Positions 9,071-18,334 of a stretch of DNA of 64,000 nucleotides are shown piece by piece. The stretch spans positions 62,001-126,000 of the forward strand of contig NZ_SMYZ01000088.1 of the NCBI RefSeq assembly GCF_004919685.1. Reading direction: 5' to 3'. A program made the translations under genes and the position numbers. The stretch comes from Mesorhizobium norvegicum. GTDB taxonomy: Bacteria > Pseudomonadota > Alphaproteobacteria > Rhizobiales > Rhizobiaceae. A model generated the notes under the pieces. The model did no database searches and had not been told where the DNA came from. It saw only the letters and a program-made list of their open reading frames with translations. The number at the start of each line of letters is the position of its first letter. Within the stretch, counting starts at the first letter, position 1.

Positions 9071-10588
9071 TCACGGCTTGATCAGATCACGAGCTTCGGC
9101 GTCATGGTATGACTTGTGGCCGCGATAATATTGCAGGCTGGAATCCTGCCATGGCTGATAGTCCCAAGGGGTAATCTTGCCTGTGCTCAGCGCCTTGTAA
9201 ACCAGCCGTCTCCTCCTTTGGCTCACCAGGATTTCGCCCTTCAGCTTGTCCATGTCCCAACGCCGCTCGACCTCGCTAAGCATGTCGGCCAGTACGTGGC
9301 TGTGCCCGAGGCTATCGGCAAGATCGTGCAGTTCGTCGGGATCGGCAGCCATGTCGAACAGCTGTGGCGGGTCATGTTCGACATAGGTCAGTTTGAAGCG
9401 ACCCTTGCGCAGCATCACGTAGGGTGCTGCCACGCCCTCCGACATCAGTTCGCTGACCGCGACACGGTCGTTGCTGTCGTTCTCAAGCAGCGGCAACAGG
9501 CTGTGGCCATCTGGGATATCGGGATAGCCATCCCAATTGGCGCCGCCGGCGATTTCCACCAGCGTCGGAAGGATGTCGATCAACGCCGCGTTGGCGTTGA
9601 TGCGTTTGCCTTCGGGAATCCCGGGGCCAGCCATGATCAACGGAACGCGCGATGACCAATCGTAGAAGCTCATCTTGTACCAGAGCCCGCGCTCGCCCAA
9701 CATATCGCCGTGGTCGGCCAGGAAGATGACGATCGTGTTGTCGGCGAGCTTCGATCGCTCCAGGCCATCCAGCACCTCGCCGACGCGTTCGTCGACATAG
9801 GAGACGCTTCCGTAGTAGGCATGGCGGGCGTTGCGCACATGCTCGTCTTCTACGCCGAACTCGCCTCGGTCATATTGCTCCCACAGCCGCCGGGAGTGCG
9901 GATCACGCTGCTCCGGCGCGATGAACGGCACGCGCGGCATATCGATCGCGTCATGATCATAGAGATCCCAGAAGCGCTTCGGCGTTACGTAGGGATCGTG
10001 CGGGTGGGTAAACGAGGCGACCAGCAGGAACGGCCGGTCGTCAGCGTCGCGCGCCTGGTCGAAGAGCCAGCGCCGCGCATTGTGGGCAACCTCCTCGTCG
10101 TAGTCTTGCTGCAGGGCTCGCTCGGCGACGCCGGCATTGCTGACATTCTTCATGTCGTGGAACCAGTCCATGGTGCGCCATGGATCGTCCCAGTCGGCCG
10201 TCCAGTTGAAATCGGCCGGGCAGATGTCGGTGGTGGTCCGCTCCTCGAAGCCGTGCAACTGGTCGGGGCCGATGAAGTGCATCTTGCCTGACAGGCACGT
10301 TCGATAGCCAAGCACGCGCAGATAGTGCGCAAAGGTCGGGATGTCGGAGGGGATTTGCGCCGCGTTGTCCCAAGCCTGGATGCTGGAGCACAGCCGCCCG
10401 GTCATCAGCGCCAGCCGCGCCGGCGCGCATAGCGGAAAGCTGGAGTAGAAATTGTCAAAGACCGCGCCGCGCTTGGCAATACGGTCGAGATTGGGAGTCT
10501 TGACGAGACCGTGACCATAGACAGGAAGTGCTGCGGCCCCCAGCTGATCGGCCATGAGTATGAGGATATTCGGCTTTCGACCATTCAT
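9071..10588 (-). CDS. betC: Choline-sulfatase
   Basis: This 505-residue type I sulfatase hydrolyses choline-O-sulfate to choline and sulfate, feeding the glycine-betaine route. The N-terminus NILILMADQLGAAALPVYG carries metal ligands. The sulfatase signature CAPARLALMTGR provides the Cys that becomes formylglycine. Later motifs are SGKMHFIGPDQLHGFEERT and FLADHGDMLGERGLWYKMS. The C-terminal tail TPWDYQPWQDSSLQYYRGHK is typical of choline-sulfatases and separates them from other sulfatases. I take ATG 10588 rather than an upstream start at 10615 because it begins exactly at the conserved NILILMAD region. It is the last gene of the leftward operon that starts near 17140. No signal peptide is visible, so it is cytoplasmic. 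Confidence 0.93.
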   Translation of the reverse strand: MNGRKPNILILMADQLGAAALPVYGHGLVKTPNLDRIAKRGAVFDNFYSSFPLCAPARLALMTGRLCSSIQAWDNAAQIPSDIPTFAHYLRVLGYRTCLSGKMHFIGPDQLHGFEERTTTDICPADFNWTADWDDPWRTMDWFHDMKNVSNAGVAERALQQDYDEEVAHNARRWLFDQARDADDRPFLLVASFTHPHDPYVTPKRFWDLYDHDAIDMPRVPFIAPEQRDPHSRRLWEQYDRGEFGVEDEHVRNARHAYYGSVSYVDERVGEVLDGLERSKLADNTIVIFLADHGDMLGERGLWYKMSFYDWSSRVPLIMAGPGIPEGKRINANAALIDILPTLVEIAGGANWDGYPDIPDGHSLLPLLENDSNDRVAVSELMSEGVAAPYVMLRKGRFKLTYVEHDPPQLFDMAADPDELHDLADSLGHSHVLADMLSEVERRWDMDKLKGEILVSQRRRRLVYKALSTGKITPWDYQPWQDSSLQYYRGHKSYHDAEARDLIKP

Positions 10589-10645
10589 AGCTGACACCTC
10601 GTGCTGCACTATCAAACTGGTTTTCGCCTTTACAAAATGTCGCGC

Positions 10646-12208
10646 TCAGAAATACGCCTGATCCGGCTCACTCGCCTTGCGACCGGCGATGAAAGCCTGG
10701 AGCGCTTCGTCGATTGCCGGATCGAGGCCGGGATCCTGATACTCATCAAGCAGCCGTTTCCATTGACGGTTGGCCCGCTGTGCGGCGTCGAGCCGTCCAT
10801 CCTCGTTCCACTGTTCAAAGGAATTGTTGTCGCTGCTGGTGGACCGGTAGAAGGCCGAGAGGAAGTTGGACTGCGTGTGCGCGCTGCCCAGGAAATGCGA
10901 TCCTGGTCCCACTGCTTCGATCGCCTCCATCGCCTGCGCATTGACAGACAGATCGATGCCCTCGAAAAGGCTGGCGACCTTGCCGCAGAGATCGGCGTCG
11001 ATGACCGTTTTCTCGAAGCCGGTGACCAGCCCGCCTTCCAGCCAACCGGTTGCGTGGTTGATCACATTGGCGCCGGCAAACATCGACATCAGGATGCCCC
11101 ACGTTCCCTCCTGCTCGGCCTGCGCATCGGGCAGCTTAGAAGCCGACAGTGAGCCGACGGTGTGGAACGGCACGCCAACGCGACGTGCGAGTTGCCCGCA
11201 GGCGAGCACCATCTTGCCCGCCTCCGGTGTCCCAAAGGTCGGCGCACCGCTCTGCATCGAAATGGTGCTGGCAAAGCTCCCCATCAGGCAGGGAGCTCCG
11301 GGGTTGATCAGTTGCACGAGCGAGAGACAGGCGAGCGCTTCGGCCAGCACCTGCGCCAGAGTGCCGGCGACCGTGCAAGGGCTCATCGCGCCGGCCAGTG
11401 TCCAGGGCGTGCAGGCGACCGGCTGGTTGTTGCGGGCATAGACCTTCAACGAACCGGACATGTTGGCGTCGAGCACAAGCGGTGCATTGGTGTTGGCGAC
11501 ATTGTAGAGCACGGCGTTGTTGGCGACGAACTCGTCGCCGAAGACGATCTTGGCCATGTCGACCGCGTCCTGCGCTCGCTTGGAGCCGATGAACGCGCCC
11601 ATGAAGGCGCGGTCCGAATGACGGATGTGCGTATAGAGCATATCGAGATGGCGCTTGTTGGCCGGCAGATCGACAGGCTCGCAGACAACGCCGCCTGAAT
11701 GATGCAGGTGCGGGATCATGTGATGGATCTTCACCAGGTCGCGGAAATCATCGATGGTGGCATAGCGCCGGCCCCGGTCGAGATCATGGACGAAAGGCGG
11801 TCCCCAGGATGGGCACAAAACGGTGTTGTCGCCGCCGATCATGACCGTGTTTGCGGCGTTGCGGGCGTGCTGCTTGAATTGGGAGGGTGCGGTGGCGCGG
11901 ATGATCTTGCGGCACATGCCTGGCTCGAAGCGCACCCTCGTGCCTTGCACGTCTGCGCCAGCGTCGCGGAAGATATCGAGGATCTCGGGATCGTCATGGA
12001 ACTCCATACCGATTTCCTTGAGCAGCCGGTCGGCGTTGGCCTCGATCAGGCTCAAGCCTTCCTCGTCGAGGATGTTGAAGGTGCCGATCCTGCGATTGAT
12101 GTAGGGACGGCGCGGCGCCTGCTGCGCGAGACGCTGGCCTTGCCTTCCGGCCCGGCCGCCGGTTCGCGGGGCGGGAGCTTCGGTGGTGATCGTCGCGTCC
12201 TTTTCCAT
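10646..12208 (-). CDS. Trimethylamine methyltransferase (MttB) family protein, non-pyrrolysine
   Basis: This 520-residue protein belongs to the MttB superfamily, TIM-barrel methyltransferases that demethylate quaternary amines and normally pass the methyl to a corrinoid protein. The frame is uninterrupted with no in-frame amber codon, so it belongs to the non-pyrrolysine branch that includes glycine-betaine methyltransferase. Visible family stretches include GDNTVLCPSWGPPFVHDLD, IGSKRAQDAVDMAKIVFGDE and NNQPVACTPWTLAGAMSPCT. The first 35 residues are basic and disordered (Arg/Gln-rich). It lies 14 bp after a dehydrogenase gene and 57 bp before betC. The likely role is glycine-betaine or related demethylation. 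No corrinoid-protein gene is in the window, so the methyl acceptor is open. Confidence 0.88.
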   Translation of the reverse strand: MEKDATITTEAPAPRTGGRAGRQGQRLAQQAPRRPYINRRIGTFNILDEEGLSLIEANADRLLKEIGMEFHDDPEILDIFRDAGADVQGTRVRFEPGMCRKIIRATAPSQFKQHARNAANTVMIGGDNTVLCPSWGPPFVHDLDRGRRYATIDDFRDLVKIHHMIPHLHHSGGVVCEPVDLPANKRHLDMLYTHIRHSDRAFMGAFIGSKRAQDAVDMAKIVFGDEFVANNAVLYNVANTNAPLVLDANMSGSLKVYARNNQPVACTPWTLAGAMSPCTVAGTLAQVLAEALACLSLVQLINPGAPCLMGSFASTISMQSGAPTFGTPEAGKMVLACGQLARRVGVPFHTVGSLSASKLPDAQAEQEGTWGILMSMFAGANVINHATGWLEGGLVTGFEKTVIDADLCGKVASLFEGIDLSVNAQAMEAIEAVGPGSHFLGSAHTQSNFLSAFYRSTSSDNNSFEQWNEDGRLDAAQRANRQWKRLLDEYQDPGLDPAIDEALQAFIAGRKASEPDQAYF

Positions 12209-12222
12209 TTTCGTCTCCGAGA

Positions 12223-14685
12223 TCAGGCAGGCGTGAAGGCAACCGGTTCGGCGGCGTGGACCCCGCGAAGCCGCAGATTGCCCGGATCGTAAGGAGCGGC
12301 CAGGAGTTCTCGTGCCGCCAGCTCCTTGCCGAGGATCGAGACGGTGAGATGTTCAGCCACGACACCGGGCCGCAGATAAGCAAGAGCAATGGTCTTGCCA
12401 GTGCGGAAGCCGTGGGCGCCGGAGGTAACGATCCCGACTGGCCGGCCCGCCTGCATCACCGCATGGGCATAGAATGGCAGCCTCTCGGCGTCATCGATTT
12501 CGAGAAGGACCATTTTCCAAGAGCCATCGCCTATGCGGGCGAGCATGGCCTCGCGACCGACGAACGCCCGCCCTTCCGCTTTGACCAGGGCGTCCAATCC
12601 AGCTTCCAGCGGCGTTCGCTCCGTGGTTAGATCGGCGCCCCAGGCGCGATAGCCCTTCTCCAGCCGCATCGCGTTCAGGGCATAGATGCCGAACGGACGC
12701 AGATCGAAACGCCGGCCAGCCCTGGTGATCGCATCGTAGAGTTTTCCGAACTGGGCAAGCTGGACATGAAGCTCCCATCCAAGTTCGCCGGCATAGGACA
12801 CTCTGAGCGCGGCCGTCTTGATGCCGGCTACCCGGATGATCTGGGCTGAAAGCCAGGGGAACGCCGAATTCGACAGATCAGCTTCGCTGAATGTTTCGAG
12901 GAGGTCGCGGGCGCGAAGGCCCATGATGCCAAGCACGCCACGCTTTACCGTGACGTTTTCGATCGTCACTCCCGGAAAGGCAACGGCGCGGGTGCGCAGC
13001 AGATCCTCGTCATGCCGCTCCGCCAGTGCAGCGCTGGTCAAGTAGAACCAGTCGTCGCTGAGACGGGTCACGGTGAACTCCGATGCCACGCCGCCCTTGG
13101 CCGTCAGCACATGGACGAGGCCGATGCGGCCCTGACGCGTCGGCGGCCGATTGGCGCCAAGCGAGGCCATGAACGCGCTGGCGCCAACGCCACCGACCTC
13201 AAACTTGGAAAACGCGGAAAGATCGATGGCGCCGACGCCATCGCGCACGGCAAGACACTCGCCGCGCACCGCGTCGAACCAGCCAGGCTTGCGAAAGGTC
13301 AGCGGTGGATGACGGTCGGCGTCGGCGCCGGCGAACCAGTTCGGCCGCTCCCAGCCATAAGCAGCACCCAGTACGGCGCCCTGGCTTTTCTGAAGGTCGA
13401 GCGCTGGCGTGGTGCGGCGCGGACGTCCGGCTTCGCGTTCCTCATTGGGGAAGTGAATGCCGAACTGCAAGCCGAACCCTTCGACCGCCTTGTCGATGCG
13501 ATAGTCGCGGTCGGCATAGTTGCCGAAGCGGCGCGGATCAATGGCGAGTGCATCGCGCGGCGGCGCGCCGTCCACGATCCAGTCAGCGAGGAAACTGCCG
13601 GCGCCACCGCCTTCCATCACCCCCATGCTGGAGCCGGTCAGCAGCCAGGCGTTGCCGAGGCCGAAGGCCGGACCGACCAGGGGATTGGCATCGGGCGTGA
13701 AGGTAATCGGACCATTGACCACCGTCTTGATCCCGGCATTGGCGAGCGCCGGAACGCGCTCCATTGCCAGCGCAATGATATGCTCGACACGGTCCAGGTC
13801 GGGTGGCAGCAACTCCATGCCGAATTCGGGCGGCACCCCGTCGACCGCCCAGGGCTGGGCCGACTGTTCGTAAGGGCCGACGATGTAGCCGTCGCGTTCC
13901 TGGCGCAGATACCAACTCTCTTCCGGATCGCGGATGATCGGCAGTTCCTTGTCGCCGGCAGCGATACGATCGGCGATCTCGGAAACCGTGTCGGTGACGA
14001 CATATTGGTGCAGCATCGGCACGACCGGCAGGTCGAGACCCATCATGGCGCCGATCTCGCGACACCATGTGCCTGCCGCATTCACAACATGCTCGGCGAC
14101 AATGTCGCCCTGTATCGTGCGGACAAGCCACTCGCCGGATGGCTTGCGTTCGATCGCCAGGACCGGGTTGTGACGAACAATTTCGGCGCCGTGCGAGCGC
14201 GCACCGGCCGCCATCGCGTTGGTCGCCAGTGTCGGATCGACATGGCCGTCATTGGGCTCGTAGATCGCGCCGATGATGCCCTCCGTCAGGCAGAGCGGAT
14301 AGATCTCCTTGAGTTCGCCAGGGCTCAAAATATGAAAATCGTGGCCGACGAAGCGGCCAAGCCCCTGCACATGGCGGAACTCATCCATGCGGTCGCGTGA
14401 GCGGGTGATGCGCAAGGCGCCGCTCGGGTGAAAACCGGTCGGCAGGTCGGTCTCGGCGGTCAGGATTTCGCGATAGAGCCGCACGGAATGCGAGCGCATC
14501 TCCATGATCGTCGCATTGTGAGCGAAATGCGTGCAAAGCCCGGCGGCGTGCCATGTGGATCCCGCGGTCAGCTCATGCTTTTCGACGAGAACGACGTCGC
14601 TCCAGCCGCGCTTGGCGAGGTGATAAAGCAGGGAAACCCCCATGGCGCCGCCGCCGATGACGACGACGCGGGCATGCTGTCTCAT
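12223..14685 (-). CDS. Dimethylglycine/sarcosine dehydrogenase-like FAD enzyme with GcvT domain (paralog 1)
   Basis: This 820-residue flavoprotein has an N-terminal DAO domain (dinucleotide motif VVVIGGGAMGVSLLYHLAK; TWHAAGLC holds the His used for covalent FAD in this family), a central FAO region, and a C-terminal aminomethyltransferase (GcvT) half from about residue 430 with YAGELGWELHV and LRLEKGYRAWGADL-like motifs. Family enzymes oxidatively demethylate dimethylglycine or sarcosine and place the one-carbon unit on tetrahydrofolate. It overlaps the preceding paralog by four bases (ATGA) and is followed closely by the MttB gene. A sequential betaine to glycine route (MttB then two dehydrogenases) is the natural reading, but which paralog takes which substrate cannot be decided here. 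Confidence 0.88.
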   Translation of the reverse strand: MRQHARVVVIGGGAMGVSLLYHLAKRGWSDVVLVEKHELTAGSTWHAAGLCTHFAHNATIMEMRSHSVRLYREILTAETDLPTGFHPSGALRITRSRDRMDEFRHVQGLGRFVGHDFHILSPGELKEIYPLCLTEGIIGAIYEPNDGHVDPTLATNAMAAGARSHGAEIVRHNPVLAIERKPSGEWLVRTIQGDIVAEHVVNAAGTWCREIGAMMGLDLPVVPMLHQYVVTDTVSEIADRIAAGDKELPIIRDPEESWYLRQERDGYIVGPYEQSAQPWAVDGVPPEFGMELLPPDLDRVEHIIALAMERVPALANAGIKTVVNGPITFTPDANPLVGPAFGLGNAWLLTGSSMGVMEGGGAGSFLADWIVDGAPPRDALAIDPRRFGNYADRDYRIDKAVEGFGLQFGIHFPNEEREAGRPRRTTPALDLQKSQGAVLGAAYGWERPNWFAGADADRHPPLTFRKPGWFDAVRGECLAVRDGVGAIDLSAFSKFEVGGVGASAFMASLGANRPPTRQGRIGLVHVLTAKGGVASEFTVTRLSDDWFYLTSAALAERHDEDLLRTRAVAFPGVTIENVTVKRGVLGIMGLRARDLLETFSEADLSNSAFPWLSAQIIRVAGIKTAALRVSYAGELGWELHVQLAQFGKLYDAITRAGRRFDLRPFGIYALNAMRLEKGYRAWGADLTTERTPLEAGLDALVKAEGRAFVGREAMLARIGDGSWKMVLLEIDDAERLPFYAHAVMQAGRPVGIVTSGAHGFRTGKTIALAYLRPGVVAEHLTVSILGKELAARELLAAPYDPGNLRLRGVHAAEPVAFTPA

Positions 14686-17138
14686 GGGTTCTTCTCCGTG
14701 TATCCGCGCATCCGCGTTCCCGTTGGATCATAGGGCGGCTTGTCGAGCGCCCGCAGTGTGTAGCGCGTGCCGGCCACCGCGATCTCATAGCTGGAAGCCA
14801 GCAATTGCGCCTTGGTCTCGCCCGGCTCGCAGGCGACGTAGCCAAGGGCAAGGCTCAAGCCTGTTCGAAAACCGAGACCGCCCGAGGTCGTCAATCCGGC
14901 AAGCTTGCCGTTTCGATAAATCGGCTCATCGTGAAGCAGAAGCGGGTTGGCGCCATCGACCGCGAAATGCATCAGCCGGCGCTTCACGCCCTCGGCCTTT
15001 TGCTTCAGCAGAGCGTCACGACCGATGAAATCATCATTCTGCCAGGAGACGGCGAACGACAGACCCGATTCCAGCGGCGTGTCCTTCGGCCCGATGTCAT
15101 GGCCCCAATGGCGATAGCCCTTTTCCAGGCGACAGCCGTCCAATGCGTAATGACCGCAACATCCGAGACCGTGGGTTGCGCCTGCCTGCATGATCGTGGC
15201 GAGCAGGCTCTCCGCGCATTCGACGGGAACATAGAGCTCGAACCCCAATTCGCCGACGAAGCTGACACGCGTCGCCCGAACATTGACCATGCCGATGTCG
15301 ATGCGGCGCGAGGTCGAGAACGGAAACGCGGCGTCCGAGAGATCGTCATCGCTCAGGCTCTGAAGCAGCTCTCGCGAGCGCGGTCCCATGACGCCGAGAA
15401 CGGCCTCCGATGACGTCGCGTCGAAGGCCGAAGCATCGAGACCGAATTCCTGCGTTTGGCGCTGGATCCAGGCAAGATCCTTCAGCCTGGTCGCGGCGCC
15501 GGAAGTCACCCGGAATCTGTCCTCGCCAACCCGCGTGACCGTCACGTCCGCTTCGATGCCACCGCGCGCGTTGAGCATCTGCGTGTAGACGGCTTTCCCT
15601 TCCGCGACATCGGTAGTGTTGGCGCAAAGCCGCTTCATCAGCCTCGCAGCGTCTCGACCGTAAACGTCGAGCTTGGTGAAAGGCGACAGCTCGAACAGGC
15701 CGACTCCCTGGATCATGCGGGTGACTTCCGCTTTGGCCGCGCCCCACCATTTCTGGGCGCCAAAGGAATAGCCGCCTTTCCGCTCGGTCTCGTCCTTGCC
15801 GAACCAGAGCGGACGTTCCCACCCTGTCGGCGCACCGAACACGGCGCCAGCATCTGCAAAGACGCTGTGAAAGACCGAACGCCTGATACCACGCCCCGCG
15901 GTCGCCTGCTTGTAGGGCCAATGCATGCGGAAGAGATCGGCGACCGCTTCCTCCATTCTGGCGCCGACAAAAGACCGCGAGGCGGCAGAGCGATCGAAGC
16001 GGGCGATGTCGAGCGCCCATAGATCAAGGCCGGGTTCGCCGTCGACTATCCACTCGGCCATGGCCTTGCCGACACCGGCCGACGACATCATGCCGGTGGA
16101 GTTGAAGCCGGCAGCGACATGGAAGCCGCGCAGATATGGTGACTCTCCCATCAGCGGCCGCGTGTCGGGCGTAAAACTCTCGGGGCCGTTCATGAAGTGC
16201 CTGATGCCGGTTTCCGAAAGAGCCGGCAGAAGTTTCAGCCCGGCCGACATGAACGGCTCGAACTGATCCCAGTCCTCCGGCAATTCGAGGAACGGCCTGT
16301 TCCCCGCCGGTCCGCGAACGTCGAAGATCTTGGCATTCGGCTCGAATCCACCCAGCACGAGCTTGCCGGAATCGCCTTTGATGTAGATACCCTCGTCGAG
16401 GTCGCGCACGATCGGAAACGGAACCTGAAGGCCCGCAATCGGCTCGGTCACCACATACATGTGCTCGACGGCCTGCAGCGGCACCGGGACGCCGGCAAGT
16501 GCGCCGATGTCGCGCGCCCAGGCGCCGGCACAGTTCACGACCGTCTCGCAGTCGATTGTGACGCCGGAAGCCAGCTTGACGCCGGCGACCCGGCCATTCT
16601 TTGTCACGAAGCCTGAGCAGGCCGCTCCCTCCAGGAGGCGAATGCCCGCAGCACGCGCACGCTTGGTATAGGCGGCGCAGATGTCGACCGGGTTGGCCTG
16701 ACCGTCTTCGTCCACCCACAGCGCGCCCTCGATGCCGTCGACGACAATTCCGCGCACGCGCTCCGCCACGCTGGCTTGATCGACGATCTCAACCGTCAGG
16801 CCGCAAACATCGCCCATATGCGCGATGCGCTTCAGTTCATCCATTCTCTCCAGCCGCCGCGCCAGCCACAGACCGCCCGTGCGCCTGTAGCCGGACGCCT
16901 GTCCGGTCAGTTCCTCCAGGCGCGGAAACAGCTCGGTCGCATATTGCGCGAGCCTCGTCAGGTTGAGGCTAGCGCGCAGCGGGCCGACTATGCCGGCCGC
17001 ATGCCAGGATGTGCCGCTGGTCAGTTGATGGCGCTCCAAAAGGATGACGTCTGTCACCCCGCGTTCGGCGAGATGATAGGCAATGCCCAGGCCAATGACG
17101 CCGCCGCCAATGATCACGATGCGTGCGCTGTCATTCAC
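14682..17138 (-). CDS. Dimethylglycine/sarcosine dehydrogenase-like FAD enzyme with GcvT domain (paralog 2)
   Basis: This 818-residue protein has the same architecture as the next gene: dinucleotide motif IVIIGGGVIGLGIAYHLAE, the TSWHAAGIVGP segment with the flavinylation-type His, a substrate domain, then a GcvT half with FVGELGFELYVPVE and LEKGYRHWGHDIG. It is the first gene of the leftward operon (paralog 2, paralog 1, MttB, betC) and is read divergently from the LysR regulator, with 119 bp between the two starts. Paralogs differ throughout, so the duplication is old and the substrates probably differ (dimethylglycine versus sarcosine, or another N-methyl compound such as a proline betaine product). 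Confidence 0.88.
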   Translation of the reverse strand: MNDSARIVIIGGGVIGLGIAYHLAERGVTDVILLERHQLTSGTSWHAAGIVGPLRASLNLTRLAQYATELFPRLEELTGQASGYRRTGGLWLARRLERMDELKRIAHMGDVCGLTVEIVDQASVAERVRGIVVDGIEGALWVDEDGQANPVDICAAYTKRARAAGIRLLEGAACSGFVTKNGRVAGVKLASGVTIDCETVVNCAGAWARDIGALAGVPVPLQAVEHMYVVTEPIAGLQVPFPIVRDLDEGIYIKGDSGKLVLGGFEPNAKIFDVRGPAGNRPFLELPEDWDQFEPFMSAGLKLLPALSETGIRHFMNGPESFTPDTRPLMGESPYLRGFHVAAGFNSTGMMSSAGVGKAMAEWIVDGEPGLDLWALDIARFDRSAASRSFVGARMEEAVADLFRMHWPYKQATAGRGIRRSVFHSVFADAGAVFGAPTGWERPLWFGKDETERKGGYSFGAQKWWGAAKAEVTRMIQGVGLFELSPFTKLDVYGRDAARLMKRLCANTTDVAEGKAVYTQMLNARGGIEADVTVTRVGEDRFRVTSGAATRLKDLAWIQRQTQEFGLDASAFDATSSEAVLGVMGPRSRELLQSLSDDDLSDAAFPFSTSRRIDIGMVNVRATRVSFVGELGFELYVPVECAESLLATIMQAGATHGLGCCGHYALDGCRLEKGYRHWGHDIGPKDTPLESGLSFAVSWQNDDFIGRDALLKQKAEGVKRRLMHFAVDGANPLLLHDEPIYRNGKLAGLTTSGGLGFRTGLSLALGYVACEPGETKAQLLASSYEIAVAGTRYTLRALDKPPYDPTGTRMRGYTEKNP

Positions 17139-17206
17139 CAGGCAAGTACCTTTGTTGGATCCAATGCCGCGATCTTTTCCGGCAAGCCTCTTGCACTCAA
17201 CCGAAT

Positions 17207-17225
17207 TTTTGCAACATTAGGAAAA
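17207..17225. promoter_or_regulatory. Putative LysR-type operator in divergent promoter region
   Basis: The segment TTTTGCAACATTAGGAAAA shares the half-site CATTAGGAAAA exactly with 8912-8922 upstream of the betaine importer. It lies between the divergent dehydrogenase and LysR starts, where LysR proteins usually bind. Only the right half is well conserved (left arm three of six bases). Binding is inferred. Confidence 0.4.
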
Positions 17226-17257
17226 CTTATGGAGCCGTTGCGAACTGGAGTTGACGG

Positions 17258-18235
17258 GTGAAGAGCGGCAGTTTCGATTTCAACCTGTTTCGATCCATCG
17301 AGGTCTTTGCGGCTGTCGTGGAGACAAGGCACGTCACCCAGGCGGCGCAAATGCTAGGCATGACGCAGTCCGCGGCTTCCCAGCATCTGAAGAATCTGGA
17401 GACGGCGCTGGGGGTCATCCTGATCGATCGCAATCTGCGCCCGATCGAACTGACCAAGGCGGGCATTGCATTGCATCGCCGCGCCATCGTCATCCTGGCG
17501 GAGGTCGAGGGCCTGCGCACCGACGCGCGCCGGGTCAATGCCGCGCCGCTGCCGCTGCTGCGTGTCGCGCTTCTGGCCTCGATTGCAACGACACTGGCGC
17601 CCGCACTTTCCGTGCTCGCCCGAAAGACCTTCGGGATTCCCGAGCTCAGCCTCTTTGCCGGCCTGGCGACCGATCATGTCGCCTTGCTGCGCGCTCGACG
17701 TGCTGACCTTGCCGTCACCTCCGGCGAGCTGTTCGAGATCGAGGGGCTGACGCGTTATCCGATCATGACGGAGAAGTTTCTACTAGTGACGCCGAAAGGT
17801 TTTGCCGGCGATGTCGGCGACATCGTCAAGCTCTCCAAGAAACTGGCCTTCGTGCGGTTTTCCCGGGAGACGCCGGTCGGTCTGCGAGTTGACCAGCATT
17901 TGAGCCGGCTGCGCATCGAAATCCCTCGCACCATGGAGGGCGACCGCTCCAGCGTGGTGATGGCGCCTGTCGCAGCCGGGATGGGTTTTGCCATCCTGAC
18001 ACCCACCCTGCTTATCGATGGGTTGGCGGAAGGCATGGAGATCGACGTGCACGCTCTGCCGTTCACCGGGCTGTCGCGTAACATCCTGCTCGTCGCGCGC
18101 GAACGCGAACTCGACAATATTCCAGAAGCCTTTGCAGCACGTACGGCCGAAGTCCTGGCGGACGCCATCGACAGGCGGCTACCCAATCTGCCTCCCGATT
18201 GTTATGTCATCGACCGCCCGGCGGAGCATGACTAA
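17258..18235 (+). CDS. LysR family transcriptional regulator of the betaine module
   Basis: This 325-residue protein has an N-terminal winged helix-turn-helix at about residues 8-65 (FRSIEVFAAVVETRHVTQAA, then MTQSAASQHLKNLE) and a C-terminal periplasmic-binding-like effector domain. Start is GTG 17258, with GGAG seven bases before it. It is divergent from the FAD-dehydrogenase/MttB/betC operon, the classical layout for a LysR activator of that operon, and its intergenic region shares a half-site with the importer promoter. The inducer is likely a betaine or demethylation intermediate, but this is not shown by sequence. Confidence 0.88.
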   Translation: MKSGSFDFNLFRSIEVFAAVVETRHVTQAAQMLGMTQSAASQHLKNLETALGVILIDRNLRPIELTKAGIALHRRAIVILAEVEGLRTDARRVNAAPLPLLRVALLASIATTLAPALSVLARKTFGIPELSLFAGLATDHVALLRARRADLAVTSGELFEIEGLTRYPIMTEKFLLVTPKGFAGDVGDIVKLSKKLAFVRFSRETPVGLRVDQHLSRLRIEIPRTMEGDRSSVVMAPVAAGMGFAILTPTLLIDGLAEGMEIDVHALPFTGLSRNILLVARERELDNIPEAFAARTAEVLADAIDRRLPNLPPDCYVIDRPAEHD

Positions 18236-18334
18236 TCGGCTCCATCATTTATCCTGATGAGCGCATTTGCCCGGTGCGCGAGCCTCACATTCAGTGTTCA
18301 ATCTCCGCGAATTTCCCAAAGACAGGAGGTGGGC

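Noticed and set aside
10646..12208. Pyrrolysine-containing MttB
   Set aside because: The reading frame has no internal amber codon, so this is the non-pyrrolysine type.
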